Shown: in pieces, positions 28,423-37,296 of the stretch
Layout: every line of letters begins with the position of its first letter
How positions within the stretch are numbered: position 1 is the stretch's first letter
Source of the DNA: CAWEBF01 sp963807235
GTDB taxonomy: Bacteria; Acidobacteriota; Vicinamibacteria; Vicinamibacterales; UBA2999
Length of the DNA stretch: 64,000 nt
Assembly: GCA_963807235.1 (NCBI GenBank)
Contig: CAWEBF010000035.1
Span: 186,001-250,000, forward strand
Direction of reading: 5' to 3'
Notes under the pieces: generated by a model
What the model was told of the DNA's origin: nothing
The model's input: the letters and a program-made list of their open reading frames with translations, nothing else
Database searches by the model: none
Made by a program: the position numbers and the translations under genes

Positions 28423-29919
28423 CGCGGCGGCCGCTGGTGCTTGCGGGGGCTGGAGCAGGAACGCGCGACGCCGTTCCATGAAGCCGCGCAAGCTGTCGGG
28501 GCCCATGCCGAGGCCGCTCTGGAACGCCTCGAAGCTATATAGCTTGCGCGCGTCCACCTTCATCTCCTCGGTCAGGAGCGCCCGGTACTGCTCGACCAGC
28601 GGCTCCAGGTTCCGCCAGTCCATCCACTTCTGCGCGATGTCCTTCACGTAGCCGAGGTACCTGGCGCGCAGCGCCGGCACGGCCAGCAGCCGCGAGCGCA
28701 GCGGCTTGGTGGCATCGTTCAACCCCACCAGCGGCTCGAGAGAAACGCCGCCCCCGCCGCCAAAGCCGAAGCGGCCATCGTCCATCGCCTCGTTGATGTC
28801 GTGCGGGATCACGTGGAACTTGCCCGACGGGTCCTGATAGATGTTGTAGTCGCTGGCGCGCGCCCAGTAGCCGTCGCTGTTGACCAGCGCCACTTCGAGC
28901 GCCAGGAACTTCAGCGCGCCGTCGATGTCGAGCAGCGGCGACAGCGCCGCCTCGAGCTTGTCGAGCGGCGTCTCGTTCAGGACCTTGAACATGTGGATCA
29001 TGTCCGCCCACGACTTCGGCGTGTCCTTCGACTTGATCTCGTAGAGCCGCTTGTAGGTGGCGACCGACTCGCCCAGGTACTCCATGCCCGCCTGCCCGCG
29101 CGGGCTGCCCGGCACCTTCCACCGCGCGCCACCGGTGGTCGAGTACCACTCGCGCGTGAAGTCGGTGTTGAACTGCTGCGAGTTGATGAAGGTGCCCCAG
29201 TCCTCGCCGTTGATCACCACGCGCACGTAGTTGCTCTTCGGAGTGGGCGTGTAGTGCCGGGCGATCTCGCTGTACAGCACGGCGCGCATCATGGTGGGAT
29301 CGCCGTTGCCGTTCAGCAGGTTGAGCGTCTTGTAGCCGCGCAGGCGCTGCTGCGGGTTCACGAAGTCGAACGTCAGGTTGAGCGACCGTTTCGCGCCGTC
29401 GGGCACCATCCGGAACGACGACATGCCGCGGAAGTGCACGCCCACGTCCTTGTAGGTGACGCCGTCCACGATGACGGTGGCGGGCACGTCCACGTCGGTG
29501 CCGTAGAAGGCAGCCAGCTCGTTCTCCCAATCGCTGGTGTTCTCGAACTGGAGGAACAGCGTGCGATAGGAAGCGGGATGGTACAAAGCGGCCTGGCCGC
29601 CGCTCTTCACGTCGGCCGGCGACAGGGGCCTGCCCACCTGCGAGGCGCTTTGCCTCCCGGAGCCGAACCGGCGGCGGCCGAACCCGCGGTTGTTGTTGGT
29701 GGACAGCCACTGCCGTGCGGGCTGGCGTTCGGACGCGTCGAGCCGGCCGTTGGCGTCCTTGTCGAACTGCTTGACGACCTGGATGTCGGGTCCGCCACCG
29801 AAGCCGAAGCCCTGTGCGCGCGAGGAATGCTGCAGCACTGCCACCAGCACCGCCGCACACAACACAGTCCAGGCGCGACGACTGGAGCGGCTGTCCCACC
29901 TGTTGGCGTGCTCGGTCAT
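28411..29919 (-). CDS. Secreted CotH-family kinase with EF-hand-like motif
   Basis: Exported protein of 502 residues. A signal peptide ends near SSRAQG; a calcium-binding-type loop FDKDANGRLDASE follows, then a CotH domain (about 120-490). CotH proteins are atypical secreted protein kinases, known from spore coats. Motifs: FRGMSSFRMVPDGAKRSLNL, LNLLNGNGDPTMMRAVLY, VVINGEDWGTFINSQQFN, YEIKSKD and NSDGYWARASDYNIY with IPHDINEAM near the putative metal site. It is the last gene of a VTC-DUF4956-CotH-CotH operon on the minus strand, 38 bases after the paralogue, and is in one frame throughout. Confidence 0.85.
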   Translation of the reverse strand: MTEHANRWDSRSSRRAWTVLCAAVLVAVLQHSSRAQGFGFGGGPDIQVVKQFDKDANGRLDASERQPARQWLSTNNNRGFGRRRFGSGRQSASQVGRPLSPADVKSGGQAALYHPASYRTLFLQFENTSDWENELAAFYGTDVDVPATVIVDGVTYKDVGVHFRGMSSFRMVPDGAKRSLNLTFDFVNPQQRLRGYKTLNLLNGNGDPTMMRAVLYSEIARHYTPTPKSNYVRVVINGEDWGTFINSQQFNTDFTREWYSTTGGARWKVPGSPRGQAGMEYLGESVATYKRLYEIKSKDTPKSWADMIHMFKVLNETPLDKLEAALSPLLDIDGALKFLALEVALVNSDGYWARASDYNIYQDPSGKFHVIPHDINEAMDDGRFGFGGGGGVSLEPLVGLNDATKPLRSRLLAVPALRARYLGYVKDIAQKWMDWRNLEPLVEQYRALLTEEMKVDARKLYSFEAFQSGLGMGPDSLRGFMERRRAFLLQPPQAPAAAASAR

Positions 29920-29957
29920 GGCAATCCCTTTCGAACTCCGGGGGCCAGCGTGCCTTG

Positions 29958-31642
29958 TTAGTTTATCGTTTTCAGCAGAAACGCCCTGCGTCGCTCCACG
30001 AAACTCCTGAGGCTCTCGTCGCCCGTGGCGACGTTGGACTGGAACGCCTCGAAGCTGTACAGCTTCTTGGTATCGGCCTTGACGGCTTCAGCGATGAGCC
30101 CCTGGTAGCGGCGCACCATCGGCTCGAGCGTGCGCCAATCCAACCATTTCTCGGCGATTTCGCGAACGTAGCCGAGGTATCGCGCCCGCAGCGCGGGCAC
30201 CGCCAGCAGCCGCGACCGAAGCGGCTTCGACGCGTCGTCGAGGCCGATGAGCGGATCCAGTTCCACCGTGGCACGGCCGAAGTTGGCCGGGAACGTCATC
30301 CCAGGAGGCAAGGGGGGAATCCCGGAGGGGGCGCGCCCGGCGCACCGGGTGGCGGCGGGAAACCCGGCGGGGCCATGCCGGGCGGGAAGCCGCGGCCGGG
30401 CCCCGCGCCGAAGTTCTCTTCCTCGAACCCTTCGTTCGTGTCGTGCGGGATCACGTGGAACCGCCCGCGCTCGTCCAGGTAGATGTTGTAGTCGCTGGCG
30501 CGCGTCCAGTAGCCGTCGGTGTTGACGAACGCGTTCTCGAGCGCCAGGAACTTCAGCGCGCCGTCCACATCGAGCACGGGCGCGAGCGCCGCTTCGAGCC
30601 TGTCGAGCGGCGTCTCGTTCAGCACCTTGAAGAAGGCGATGAGACTCCGCCACGACGCGGCGTTGTCGTTGGTCTTGATCTCGTAGATGAACTTGTACTT
30701 CTCCGCGTCGTCGCCCAGATAGGCCATGCCGCCCTGACCCATGGGGCTGCCGGGAACCTTCCAGCGCGCGCCGCGCCTCGTGCCGAAGCGGGCCTGGATG
30801 AAGTCGGCGTTGAACTGTTCGACGTTCACGTAGACGCCCCAGTCCTCGCCGTTGATCACCACGCGGGCGTAGTTGGCCTTCGCGGCGGGCAGGTATTTCT
30901 GCGCGATCTCGTTGTAGAGGATCGGCCGCGCGAACGTGGCGTCGCCGTTGACGTTGAGCAGGTTGAGCGTGCGGTAGCCCATCAGCCGCTGGTCTTCGTT
31001 GGCGTGGTCCACCGTCACGTTCAGCGACCGCTTCGAGCCCTCGGGCGTCATCATGTACGACGACATGCCCCTGAAGCGGACGCCGACGTCCCGATACGTG
31101 CGCCCGTCCACGATCAGCGTGGCGGGCACGTCCACGTCGGTGCGGTAGAACGCCTCGAGCTCCTTCTCCCACGCGGCGTTCTCGAACTGCAGGAAGAGCG
31201 TCCGCAGCGTGCCCGTGTCGTAGAACGGCGCCGATGCCGGCGCGGGTTTCACATCGGCCACGGCAACGCGCCGGCCCGGGCCCGAGGGCACCGGTCCGCG
31301 CCCGCCCATCATCTTCGCCATGCCGGCGCGGCCGCCCGGCATGCCGCGGCTCATGAAGTCCATCATGGCCGGGATGCCCGTGAGAGGCTGCGTGGCCATC
31401 CACTGGCGCGCGGCGGCTCGTTCGGCCAGCTCCAACCGGCCGTTGCCGTCCTTGTCGAACTGCTTCACCAGCGGGCGATCGGCCGCCATCGCCTCCAGTC
31501 CGCCCGGGGGCAGCGCAAACGGGAACCCGGGAGGTCCGCCGGCCGGCGGACCCTGCGGGGCCGGCGCCTGTCCGGCGACACCAACCAGGAAGACGGCCAG
31601 AAAGGCCGACAGGGCGAGGACCCAGCGCGACGCGCTCGTCAT
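29958..31642 (-). CDS. Second secreted CotH-family kinase with EF-hand-like motif (one frameshift)
   Basis: Paralogue of the downstream CotH protein, about 560 residues: a signal peptide (VLALSAFLAVFLVGVAGQ), a Pro/Gly-rich stretch, the loop FDKDGNGRLELAE, then CotH motifs FRGMSSYMMTPEGSKRSLNV, INGEDWGVYVNVEQFN, YEIKTND and NTDGYWTRASDYNIY with IPHDTNEGF. A Pro/Gly-rich insert (GFPPPPGAPGAPPPG) follows and contains the frameshift, near 30310; the continuation is FGRATVELDPLIGLDDA. ATG 31642 has AAGGAG 6 bases upstream. It starts 10 bases after the DUF4956 stop, so transcription is shared. Confidence 0.85.
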
Positions 31643-31652
31643 GCGTATCTCC

Positions 31653-32331
31653 TTACGAATCCACGACTTCATCCGAGCGGTTGAGCCCGACCGACTGCAC
31701 GCCTTCGAGACGATTGATCGCCGTCACCATCGCCTGCGCCTGATGCTGGTCCTTGAGCGCGAGGCGATACGACACGTCGATCGACCCGCCCTGCCGCGCC
31801 GTGGCCACGCCGGTCACGCGCGAATGCGTGACGAACGGCGCGAGCACCGGGGCGACCACCTTGGCCTCGTCGAGACCGAGCGCCAGGCGGACGTTCAAGG
31901 TGAAGGGCATGTCGGCCGCGGTTTCCGGGCGGCTGGTCGCTTCGCGTGGCAAACGCCGCCACGGCCACGATGGCGATGCCCGCCGCAGCTACCCAGAAAT
32001 GCCCCGCACCGACGGCCATGCCCACGGCCACCGCCGCGATCACGTAGGCGGTGTCCTGCGTGTCGCGCACGACCGTGCGGAAGCGGACGATCGACAGGGC
32101 GCCGACCAGGCTGAACGCGCGCGCCACGTTGTCGCCGATCACCTGCGTGACCATCGCGATCAGGATCGAGAGCAGCACCAGCGTGGTCGTGAAGGAGCCG
32201 GCGGGCACGCGCCTGCTGCGGCGGTAGACGAACGCCACGACGACGCCGAACAGCATCGCCACGACGAGGCGGAACACGATGACGCCGACGGGGTCGGCCG
32301 TCACGGCAGCCGCCCCGAAAAAATCAGGCAT
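31653..32331 (-). CDS. DUF4956 membrane protein (one frameshift)
   Basis: About 225 residues with four hydrophobic helices in the N-terminal 130 residues (VIVFRLVVAMLFGVVVAFVY, TTTLVLLSILIAMVTQVI, AFSLVGALSIVRFRTVVRDT, IAAVAVGMAVGAGHFWVAAA) and a cytosolic ACT-like C-terminal part (MPFTLNVRLALGLDEAKV, TAINRLEGVQSVGLNRSD). A shift near 31945 joins the two. DUF4956 proteins commonly neighbour VTC polyphosphate-polymerase-like and CotH genes, as here. ATG 32331 overlaps the VTC stop by 8 bases. Function unknown; a transport or regulatory role for the secreted CotH products is speculation. Confidence 0.82.
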
Positions 32332-33060
32332 GCATGCCGGCTTCGCGGATGGGATCGACGGCCTCGGACACCACGTGTCCGATCGCCGCCATGCCGAACC
32401 GGTATTTCGACGCGGGCGACGGGCTGAGCGCGAACTCCTCGACCAGCCGCTTGAACGTGGCTGGCAGGTAGCCCCTGAACTTCAGCTCCAGGATGAGCCG
32501 CGGCTCGGCGATGGGCACGCCCAGCTCGTCGCTGAACTGCACGCCGTCGATGGCGTGCGACGCGAATCGAGTCGTCGAGCGTCAACCGTGCGGGGCCGCC
32601 GTCGTCGATGACGCCTCGGGCCGTGCGGTGATAGGACACCTGGCACGTGGGACGCAGGCCCCGGGCCTCGAGGCGGCGAAGGAACCAGCCGCCTGGCCAG
32701 TCGGCGCCTGCCGCTCCGCCTTCGAGCGCGGCCAGTTGCTCGAGATCCACTTTCGTGCGGCGCTTCGCCACCAGCCGGGGCCGCCGCAGCTTTCGCTCCA
32801 GGAACGCGAAGTCGCCGCCGGAGTACCGCCGGATGCGGTACTTCGCCCTCCCGTAGGAACCATTGCCGCCGCAGGACGTCGAACGTGGGCGTGTCGAAGT
32901 ACAGGCTGCTGATCAGGTACTCGTCGCCGAAGGGTCCGGTGCCATGGGGATCGGCGTCCAGATTGCCCCGCGCCCAGCGCCGGATCTCGTCGGCCAGACC
33001 GGCCTCGACAAGGAATTTGATCTCAGAGGCGCGCGCCCGCGTTTCCCGAGAATCGGTCCA
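32324..33060 (-). CDS. VTC-domain (polyphosphate polymerase-like) protein (at least two frameshifts)
   Basis: VTC/CYTH-type triphosphate tunnel protein of about 245 residues. Assembled from three frames: EIKFLVEAGLADEIRRWARG, YLISSLYFDTPTFDVLRRQW, then KYRIRRYSGGDFAFLERKLR, then QFSDELGVPIAEPRLILELK, ending SPSPASKYRFGMAAIGHV. Basic and acidic residues of the tunnel (EIKF, YRIRRY, ERK, ELKF, SKYRF) are kept. Yeast Vtc4 with this fold polymerises polyphosphate; bacterial relatives are uncharacterised. Shifts lie near 32850 and 32575. The true start is unclear: ATG 33060 fits position, but its frame stops early, suggesting another indel. First gene of the CotH operon, divergent from metK. Confidence 0.75.
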
Positions 33061-33189
33061 TAGGAGGCTCAGAGTAACCTAATAGCTAGCGGGGCCGTGT
33101 CAACAATTTGCAAAATAGTTCGCTTCCATACCTCCATAAACGCCGCGCGGGCGGTCCCGTACTCCCCCCCAGGGCGCCGGTCTCGGCCG

Positions 33190-33219
33190 TTGACACTCTT
33201 TGGCACAGCGACTGATACT
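33190..33219 (+). promoter_or_regulatory. Predicted metK promoter
   Basis: Perfect -35 TTGACA at 33190-33195 and GATACT at 33214-33219 with an 18-base spacer (4 of 6 matches). Transcription would begin around 33225, at the first stem of the structured leader. The 130 bases between it and the divergent VTC start hold no gene I can support. Confidence 0.55.
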
Positions 33220-33224
33220 AAAGG

Positions 33225-33328
33225 GTCGTTCGTGCGGCGATTTCAACGACTTGATGGGCCGCACACGCCGGCGCCGCCGGCTGCTCTGTCTAAGTCGCGT
33301 ACAACCCGCGACCGTCGCGGGTTTTTTT
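33225..33328 (+). ncRNA. Structured metK leader: H-type pseudoknot with antiterminator/terminator (candidate SAM-sensing riboswitch)
   Basis: Stem 1: GTCGTT (33225-33230) with AACGAC (33245-33250). Stem 2: GTGCGGC (33232-33238) in the stem-1 loop with GCCGCAC (33258-33264), giving an H-type pseudoknot of 40 bases. A separate hairpin GCCGGC/GCCGGC follows (33267-33281). GTCGCG (33294-33299) can pair with CGCGAC (33307-33312), which excludes the terminator stem CCCGCGA/TCGCGGG (33305-33321) followed by seven T. No plus-strand gene upstream needs that terminator, so attenuation of metK is the simplest reading. Known pseudoknotted SAM riboswitches (SAM-II, SAM-V, SAM-SAH) share this topology; the family here is not established. 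Confidence 0.6.
33305..33328 (+). terminator. Intrinsic terminator in the metK leader
   Basis: A 7-bp GC-rich stem CCCGCGA/TCGCGGG with a 3-base loop and seven T, ending 10 bases before the metK ATG. It lies inside the 5' leader rather than after a gene. Confidence 0.85.
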
Positions 33329-33338
33329 GTGGAGTGTT

Positions 33339-34502
33339 ATGGCCAATAGATACATTTTTTCCTCGGAATCGGTCGGCGAGGGTCATCCGGACAAGGTCGC
33401 CGACACGATCTCCGACGCGGTCCTGGATGCGTGCCTCGCGCAGGACAAATTCAGCCGCGTCGCCTGCGAAACCTTCGTGAAGTCGAACGTCGTCGTGATC
33501 GGCGGCGAGATCACGACCAAGGCAAAACTCGACTTCGAAAAGATCGCGCGTGAGAGCATCCGCGAGATCGGCTACGTCAACGACGACGACGTGTTCCATG
33601 CCGACAAGGTGTTCATCAACATGATGGTCACGCAGCAGTCGCCCGACATCTCGCAGGGCGTGGACGCAAAGAAGGCCGCCGGCAAGAAGACCGCCAAGCA
33701 GGGCGCGGGCGATCAGGGGTTGATGTTCGGCTACGCCAGCAACGAGACGCCCGAGCTGATGCCCGCCCCGATCATGTTCGCGCACCGCCTGGGCCGCGAG
33801 CTGACCCGCATCCGCAAGAGCGGCGCGGTGCCGTGGCTGCGGCCCGACGCCAAGTCACAGGTCTCGGTGATCTACGAGAACGACAAGCCGGTGGGCATCG
33901 CCAACGTCGTGATCTCCACGCAGCACGCGGCCGACGTCTCCCACAAGGAGATCGAGAAGTTCTGCATCGAGAACGTGATCAAGAAGGTGCTGCCGGCCAA
34001 GCTCCTGAACGCCAAGACCGAGTTCCTGATCAACCCGACCGGCCGCTTCGTAGTCGGCGGACCGCAGGGCGACACGGGGCTGACCGGCCGCAAGATCATC
34101 GTGGACAGCTACGGCGGCATGGGCCGTCACGGCGGCGGCGCGTTCTCGGGCAAGGATCCGACGAAGGTGGACCGCAGCGCGGCCTACATGGGCCGCTGGG
34201 TGGCCAAGAACATCGTGGCGGCCAAGCTGGCGCAGCGCTGCGAGGTGCAGTTCGCCTACGCCATCGGCCACCCCGATCCGGTGAGCGTGCACATCGACAC
34301 CTTCGGCACGGCCAGCGTGCCGGATTCGAAGATCACGCGAGCGGTCAACAGGGTGTTCAGCTTCCAGCCGTCGGACATCATCGACCAGCTGAACCTGCGC
34401 CGCCCGATCTACTCGCTGACGACCAACTACGGCCACTTCGGCAAGAAGGGCCTGACGTGGGAAGAGACGAACAAGACGGGCGCTCTGCTGAAAGCACTCT
34501 AA
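33339..34502 (+). CDS. metK: S-adenosylmethionine synthetase (methionine adenosyltransferase)
   Basis: Complete 387-residue cytosolic enzyme making SAM from methionine and ATP. Signatures: SSESVGEGHPDKVADTISDA, GAGDQGLMFGYASNETPELM, GGGAFSGKDPTKVDRSAAYM, and AYAIGHPDPVSVHIDTFG. ATG 33339 is chosen over the in-frame upstream codon at 33327 because it matches the family N-terminus and GGAG lies 4 bases upstream. Unlike many neighbours it carries no frameshift. It is preceded by a pseudoknot/terminator leader, so SAM-dependent attenuation is likely. The stop overlaps the convergent lipoprotein gene by 3 bases. Confidence 0.98.
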   Translation: MANRYIFSSESVGEGHPDKVADTISDAVLDACLAQDKFSRVACETFVKSNVVVIGGEITTKAKLDFEKIARESIREIGYVNDDDVFHADKVFINMMVTQQSPDISQGVDAKKAAGKKTAKQGAGDQGLMFGYASNETPELMPAPIMFAHRLGRELTRIRKSGAVPWLRPDAKSQVSVIYENDKPVGIANVVISTQHAADVSHKEIEKFCIENVIKKVLPAKLLNAKTEFLINPTGRFVVGGPQGDTGLTGRKIIVDSYGGMGRHGGGAFSGKDPTKVDRSAAYMGRWVAKNIVAAKLAQRCEVQFAYAIGHPDPVSVHIDTFGTASVPDSKITRAVNRVFSFQPSDIIDQLNLRRPIYSLTTNYGHFGKKGLTWEETNKTGALLKAL

Positions 34503-35029
34503 GCGCGCGCCAGTTGGTAGTCGTGGTAGTGTAAAGCTCTAAAAACCTCGTACCAGCGGCGGTGACGGGCTGTCACCGCCTGCTGGACGATTCCCGCCTG
34601 CGCGCCCAGCGCACGCGCCTTCACGTCATCGACCCCAAACCGGGATGCGGCGGCCTGGACGTTGCCTTCGAGGGTTTTCACCTGGCCCTCGCTCAATTCA
34701 CGCGCTGCGATCGCCACGTAGACATGCTCGAGCAGCGGGGCCACCGCCGCTTCCGACGGCTTGGTGGCCACCACCGCATCGATAATCTGCGCGGCCAGTT
34801 CCTTCACGGGGGCCTCCGCTTCGGGGACCTTGATGAAAACCGTCAGGTCGTCCACGAAGTCCTGGCGCGCCTGCGGATCGCCGTTCACCACGCCGCTCAG
34901 GTCGCGCCCCAGGTCGCCCAACTGGTTGGGCACGTCGTCGGCCTTGGCGTCGGGCATGGGTCCGTCGGCCATGCGGCACGCGGCCGATAGCGTTGCGCAG
35001 AGGCACAGGATCAACAGCAGCCGGCTCAT
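34499..35029 (-). CDS. Predicted lipoprotein of unknown function
   Basis: A 176-residue product with a lipoprotein signal peptide (LLLILCLCATLSAAC, lipobox LSAAC). The mature part is mostly helical and charged, without a family I recognise: VVNGDPQARQDFVDDLTVFI, KELAAQIIDAVVATKPSEAA, EGNVQAAASRFGVDDVKARA. It lies alone between metK and modC on the minus strand, 66 bases after the modC stop, and might be cotranscribed with modABC, but nothing in its sequence suggests molybdate. Confidence 0.65.
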   Translation of the reverse strand: MSRLLLILCLCATLSAACRMADGPMPDAKADDVPNQLGDLGRDLSGVVNGDPQARQDFVDDLTVFIKVPEAEAPVKELAAQIIDAVVATKPSEAAVAPLLEHVYVAIAARELSEGQVKTLEGNVQAAASRFGVDDVKARALGAQAGIVQQAVTARHRRWYEVFRALHYHDYQLARA

Positions 35030-35095
35030 GGCCCACCAGACTGACCTGAGCGAGCCGCCGATGGGGTCAAGCGCTCCAGGCTCAGGCTCCGGCTG

Positions 35096-35755
35096 TCAGA
35101 CGAGGACTCGCTCCGCTGGTCCGGCGGCGGCGACGGTGCCGCTGTCGAGCACGACGGCGTAGTCGGCGATCGCGGTGGCTTCGTCGCTCACGTGGGTCAC
35201 GTAGACCATCGGGATCTGGAGTGTGTCGCGCACGTCCACGAGCATCTCCAGCACGGTGCGCTTCATGGCCCTGTCCAGGGCCGCCAGCGGTTCGTCCAGC
35301 AGCAGGATGGCGGGCTTGGACGCCAGGGCACGGGCCAGCGCGACACGCTGGCGCTCGCCGCCGGAAAGGTCCGTGACGGGCCGCGCGATGAGATGACCGA
35401 TGGCCAGGCGCTCGACCACCGGCTCCATGGTGGTCCAGTCCGCCGCCGGGGCGCCGTACATGATGTTGCGGCGGACGTCGAGATGGGGAAAGAGCAGCGC
35501 GTCCTGCGGCACATAGCCCACGCGCCTGTGCCGCGTGGGCACGTCCACGCCGGCCGCTGCGTCGAACAGCACGTGACCGCCGATGGCGACGCGCCCTCGT
35601 TTCGGCCGTCGAATGCCCGCGATCACCTCGAGCACCGACGTCTTGCCCGAGCCCGACGGTCCGTAGAGCGCCAGCGCGCGGACGTCGCAGGACACGGCAA
35701 AGTCCAGCCGGAACGCGCCCTGGGCAATCGAAACCGAGATGTCGAAGGCCGCCAT
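35096..35755 (-). CDS. modC: Molybdate ABC transporter ATP-binding protein (ModC type, short)
   Basis: ABC ATPase of 219 residues with Walker A GPSGSGKTSVLE, Q-loop VPQDALLFPHLDVRRNI, signature LSGGERQRVALARALAS, Walker B ILLLDEPLAALD and the H-loop His in VYVTHVSDEA. ModC of other bacteria has an extra TOBE domain (about 350 residues); it is missing, and the gene ends cleanly, so the molybdate-sensing end is absent or on another protein. It starts 11 bases after modB. Assignment to molybdate rests on modB and modA being adjacent. Confidence 0.85.
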   Translation of the reverse strand: MAAFDISVSIAQGAFRLDFAVSCDVRALALYGPSGSGKTSVLEVIAGIRRPKRGRVAIGGHVLFDAAAGVDVPTRHRRVGYVPQDALLFPHLDVRRNIMYGAPAADWTTMEPVVERLAIGHLIARPVTDLSGGERQRVALARALASKPAILLLDEPLAALDRAMKRTVLEMLVDVRDTLQIPMVYVTHVSDEATAIADYAVVLDSGTVAAAGPAERVLV

Positions 35756-35766
35756 CAGGGCTAGCG

Positions 35767-36426
35767 TCAAGACGTCTGGCGCGCCAGCCGGTTCGACACG
35801 AAGATGGCGCCGCAGGCCAGGATCATCGACAGCACCAGCACCGCCAGCGCCTTGTCGTCCTGGCCCGTTTCGATGAACGAGTACAGGCCGACGGCCAGGG
35901 TCTGCGTGCGTCCCGGGATCCCGCCGGCGACGACGATCGTGGCGCCGAACTCGCCGAGCGCTCGCGAGAATCCGAGAATCGCGCCGGCCAGGATGGTCTT
36001 CGCCGACAGGGGAATCGTGATGGTGGTGAAGACGCGCCACGGGCCGGCACCGAGCGTCTCGGCCATCTGTTCGTGGCGGCGCGTGACCTGCTCGAAGCCC
36101 GCGCGGGCCGTTCGCACCAGGAGCGGCAGCCCCATCACCGCCATGGCCAGCACCACCGCCGCCGGCGTGAACACCACCTCGATGCCCACGGCCTCGAGTG
36201 CGCGGCCGAGCGGCCCTCGCCTGCCAAACAGCCACAACAGCATCAAGCCGGTGGCCACGGGGGGCAGCACCAGCGGAAGGGAGACGAACGTCTCGACGAC
36301 GGTCTTGCCGCGGAAGTCGCGCCGCGCAAGCACCCATGCGAGCGCGACGCCCGGCACCAGCATGACCGCCGTGGCGACAAGGGCCGTCACCGCCGTGAAG
36401 GCCGCGAGGTCCCACACGCTCGTCAT
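35767..36426 (-). CDS. modB: Molybdate ABC transporter permease
   Basis: Inner-membrane permease of 219 residues with five to six helices (FTAVTALVATAVMLVPGVAL, SLPLVLPPVATGLMLLWLFG, FTPAAVVLAMAVMGLPLLVR, LAVLVLSMILACGAIFVSN) and the coupling loop MAETLGAGPWRVFTTITIPL that contacts ModC. ATG 36426 overlaps the modA stop (ATGA), so translation is coupled. Imports molybdate or tungstate with ModA and ModC. Confidence 0.9.
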   Translation of the reverse strand: MTSVWDLAAFTAVTALVATAVMLVPGVALAWVLARRDFRGKTVVETFVSLPLVLPPVATGLMLLWLFGRRGPLGRALEAVGIEVVFTPAAVVLAMAVMGLPLLVRTARAGFEQVTRRHEQMAETLGAGPWRVFTTITIPLSAKTILAGAILGFSRALGEFGATIVVAGGIPGRTQTLAVGLYSFIETGQDDKALAVLVLSMILACGAIFVSNRLARQTS

Positions 36427-37210
36427 CGGGATTTTCGGCTGGCAGCCAGGGGAGGCGCGAAGCCCGCCCGCTGCATCAGCGACGCGACTTCGGGGGACCG
36501 CAGGAACCGGAGCAGACGGTCGGCGGCGGCCGGATTGGGCGCATCGCGCACGGCAACGGCCGCGTAGCGGATGGCGGGGCCTTCTTCGTGCGGCACCCGC
36601 CAGGCCACCCGCGACCGCTTCGCAACCGCCGCGTCGGTGCGGTACACGACGGCTGCGTCCACGGCGCCAGACTCCACGGCCGCCAGCGCCAGGCGCACGC
36701 TGCCGGTCGGCACCACCTTGGGCTGCAGCGTGGCCCACAGGCCGATGCGCGTCAGAGTACTCCTTGGCGTAGACACCGGCGGGCACGCCAGCCGGATCGC
36801 CCACGGCGATGCGGCGCACCTTCGGGTCCACGAGGCCCTGGATCGACGTCCAGGCGGACGGCCGGTCGTCGGGAACGACCACGACCAGCTGGTTCGACGC
36901 GAGCTCCACCCGCGATCCAGCGCGCACCAGGTGCGCCCAGCTGGTCGATCTGGCGATCGTCGGCGCTGACGACGACGTCCACCGGCGCGCCGGCCTGCAC
37001 CTGTCGAACGAGCGCGTTCGACGCGCCGAGGTTCAGGACCACGCGGGCGCGATCCCGCGCTTCGAAGGCGCGGGCCACTTCCGTGAACACCTCGCCGAGG
37101 CTCGAGGCCGCGGACACCAGCACCTCTTCCGGGCGGCCTTGCCGGGCTTCGGCCGGCCAGAAGGCGCAGAGGGCGAGAAGCAGAGCGATTGTCGATTTCG
37201 GCCGGTTCAA
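36423..37210 (-). CDS. modA: Molybdate ABC transporter substrate-binding protein (two frameshifts)
   Basis: Periplasmic binding protein of about 262 residues. A signal peptide (STIALLLALCAFWPAEA) is followed by ModA blocks VLVSAASSLGEVFTEVARAF, LNLGASNALVRQVQAGAPVD, RVELASNQLVVVVPDD, RRIAVGDPAGVPAGVYAKEY and SGAVDAAVVYRTDAAV. Shifts near 36930 and 36757 break it into three pieces. No ATG fits; TTG 37210 is the best start. An array of 7-bp units lies just upstream where a molybdenum-responsive operator might be expected; no such operator or Moco riboswitch is evident. Confidence 0.85.
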
Positions 37211-37243
37211 GTCGATCCCGAGGTCGATCTTAACCGACTCATA

Positions 37244-37278
37244 GGCCCAAGGCTCCGGGCCCCGGGCTCCAGGCCCAC
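37244..37278 (+). repeat. Heptamer array upstream of modA
   Basis: GGCCCAA GGCTCCG GGCCCCG GGCTCCA then a looser GGCCCACCCAGGCCCCAGG, between the modA and DUF1080 genes (both minus strand). Confidence 0.75.
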
Positions 37279-37296
37279 CCAGGCCCCAGGCCGGCC

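Noticed and set aside
32324..33060. VTC gene considered a decayed pseudogene because of multiple frame changes
   Set aside because: All tunnel motifs survive and the neighbouring operon genes overlap normally; the shifts match the window-wide error pattern.
33305..33328. Terminator read as the end of an upstream plus-strand gene
   Set aside because: The upstream gene (VTC) is on the minus strand and transcribed away, and no plus-strand gene lies within 250 bases.
37211..37296. Looked for a molybdenum-cofactor riboswitch before modA
   Set aside because: The stretch is short and largely filled with heptamers; no supporting structure was found.
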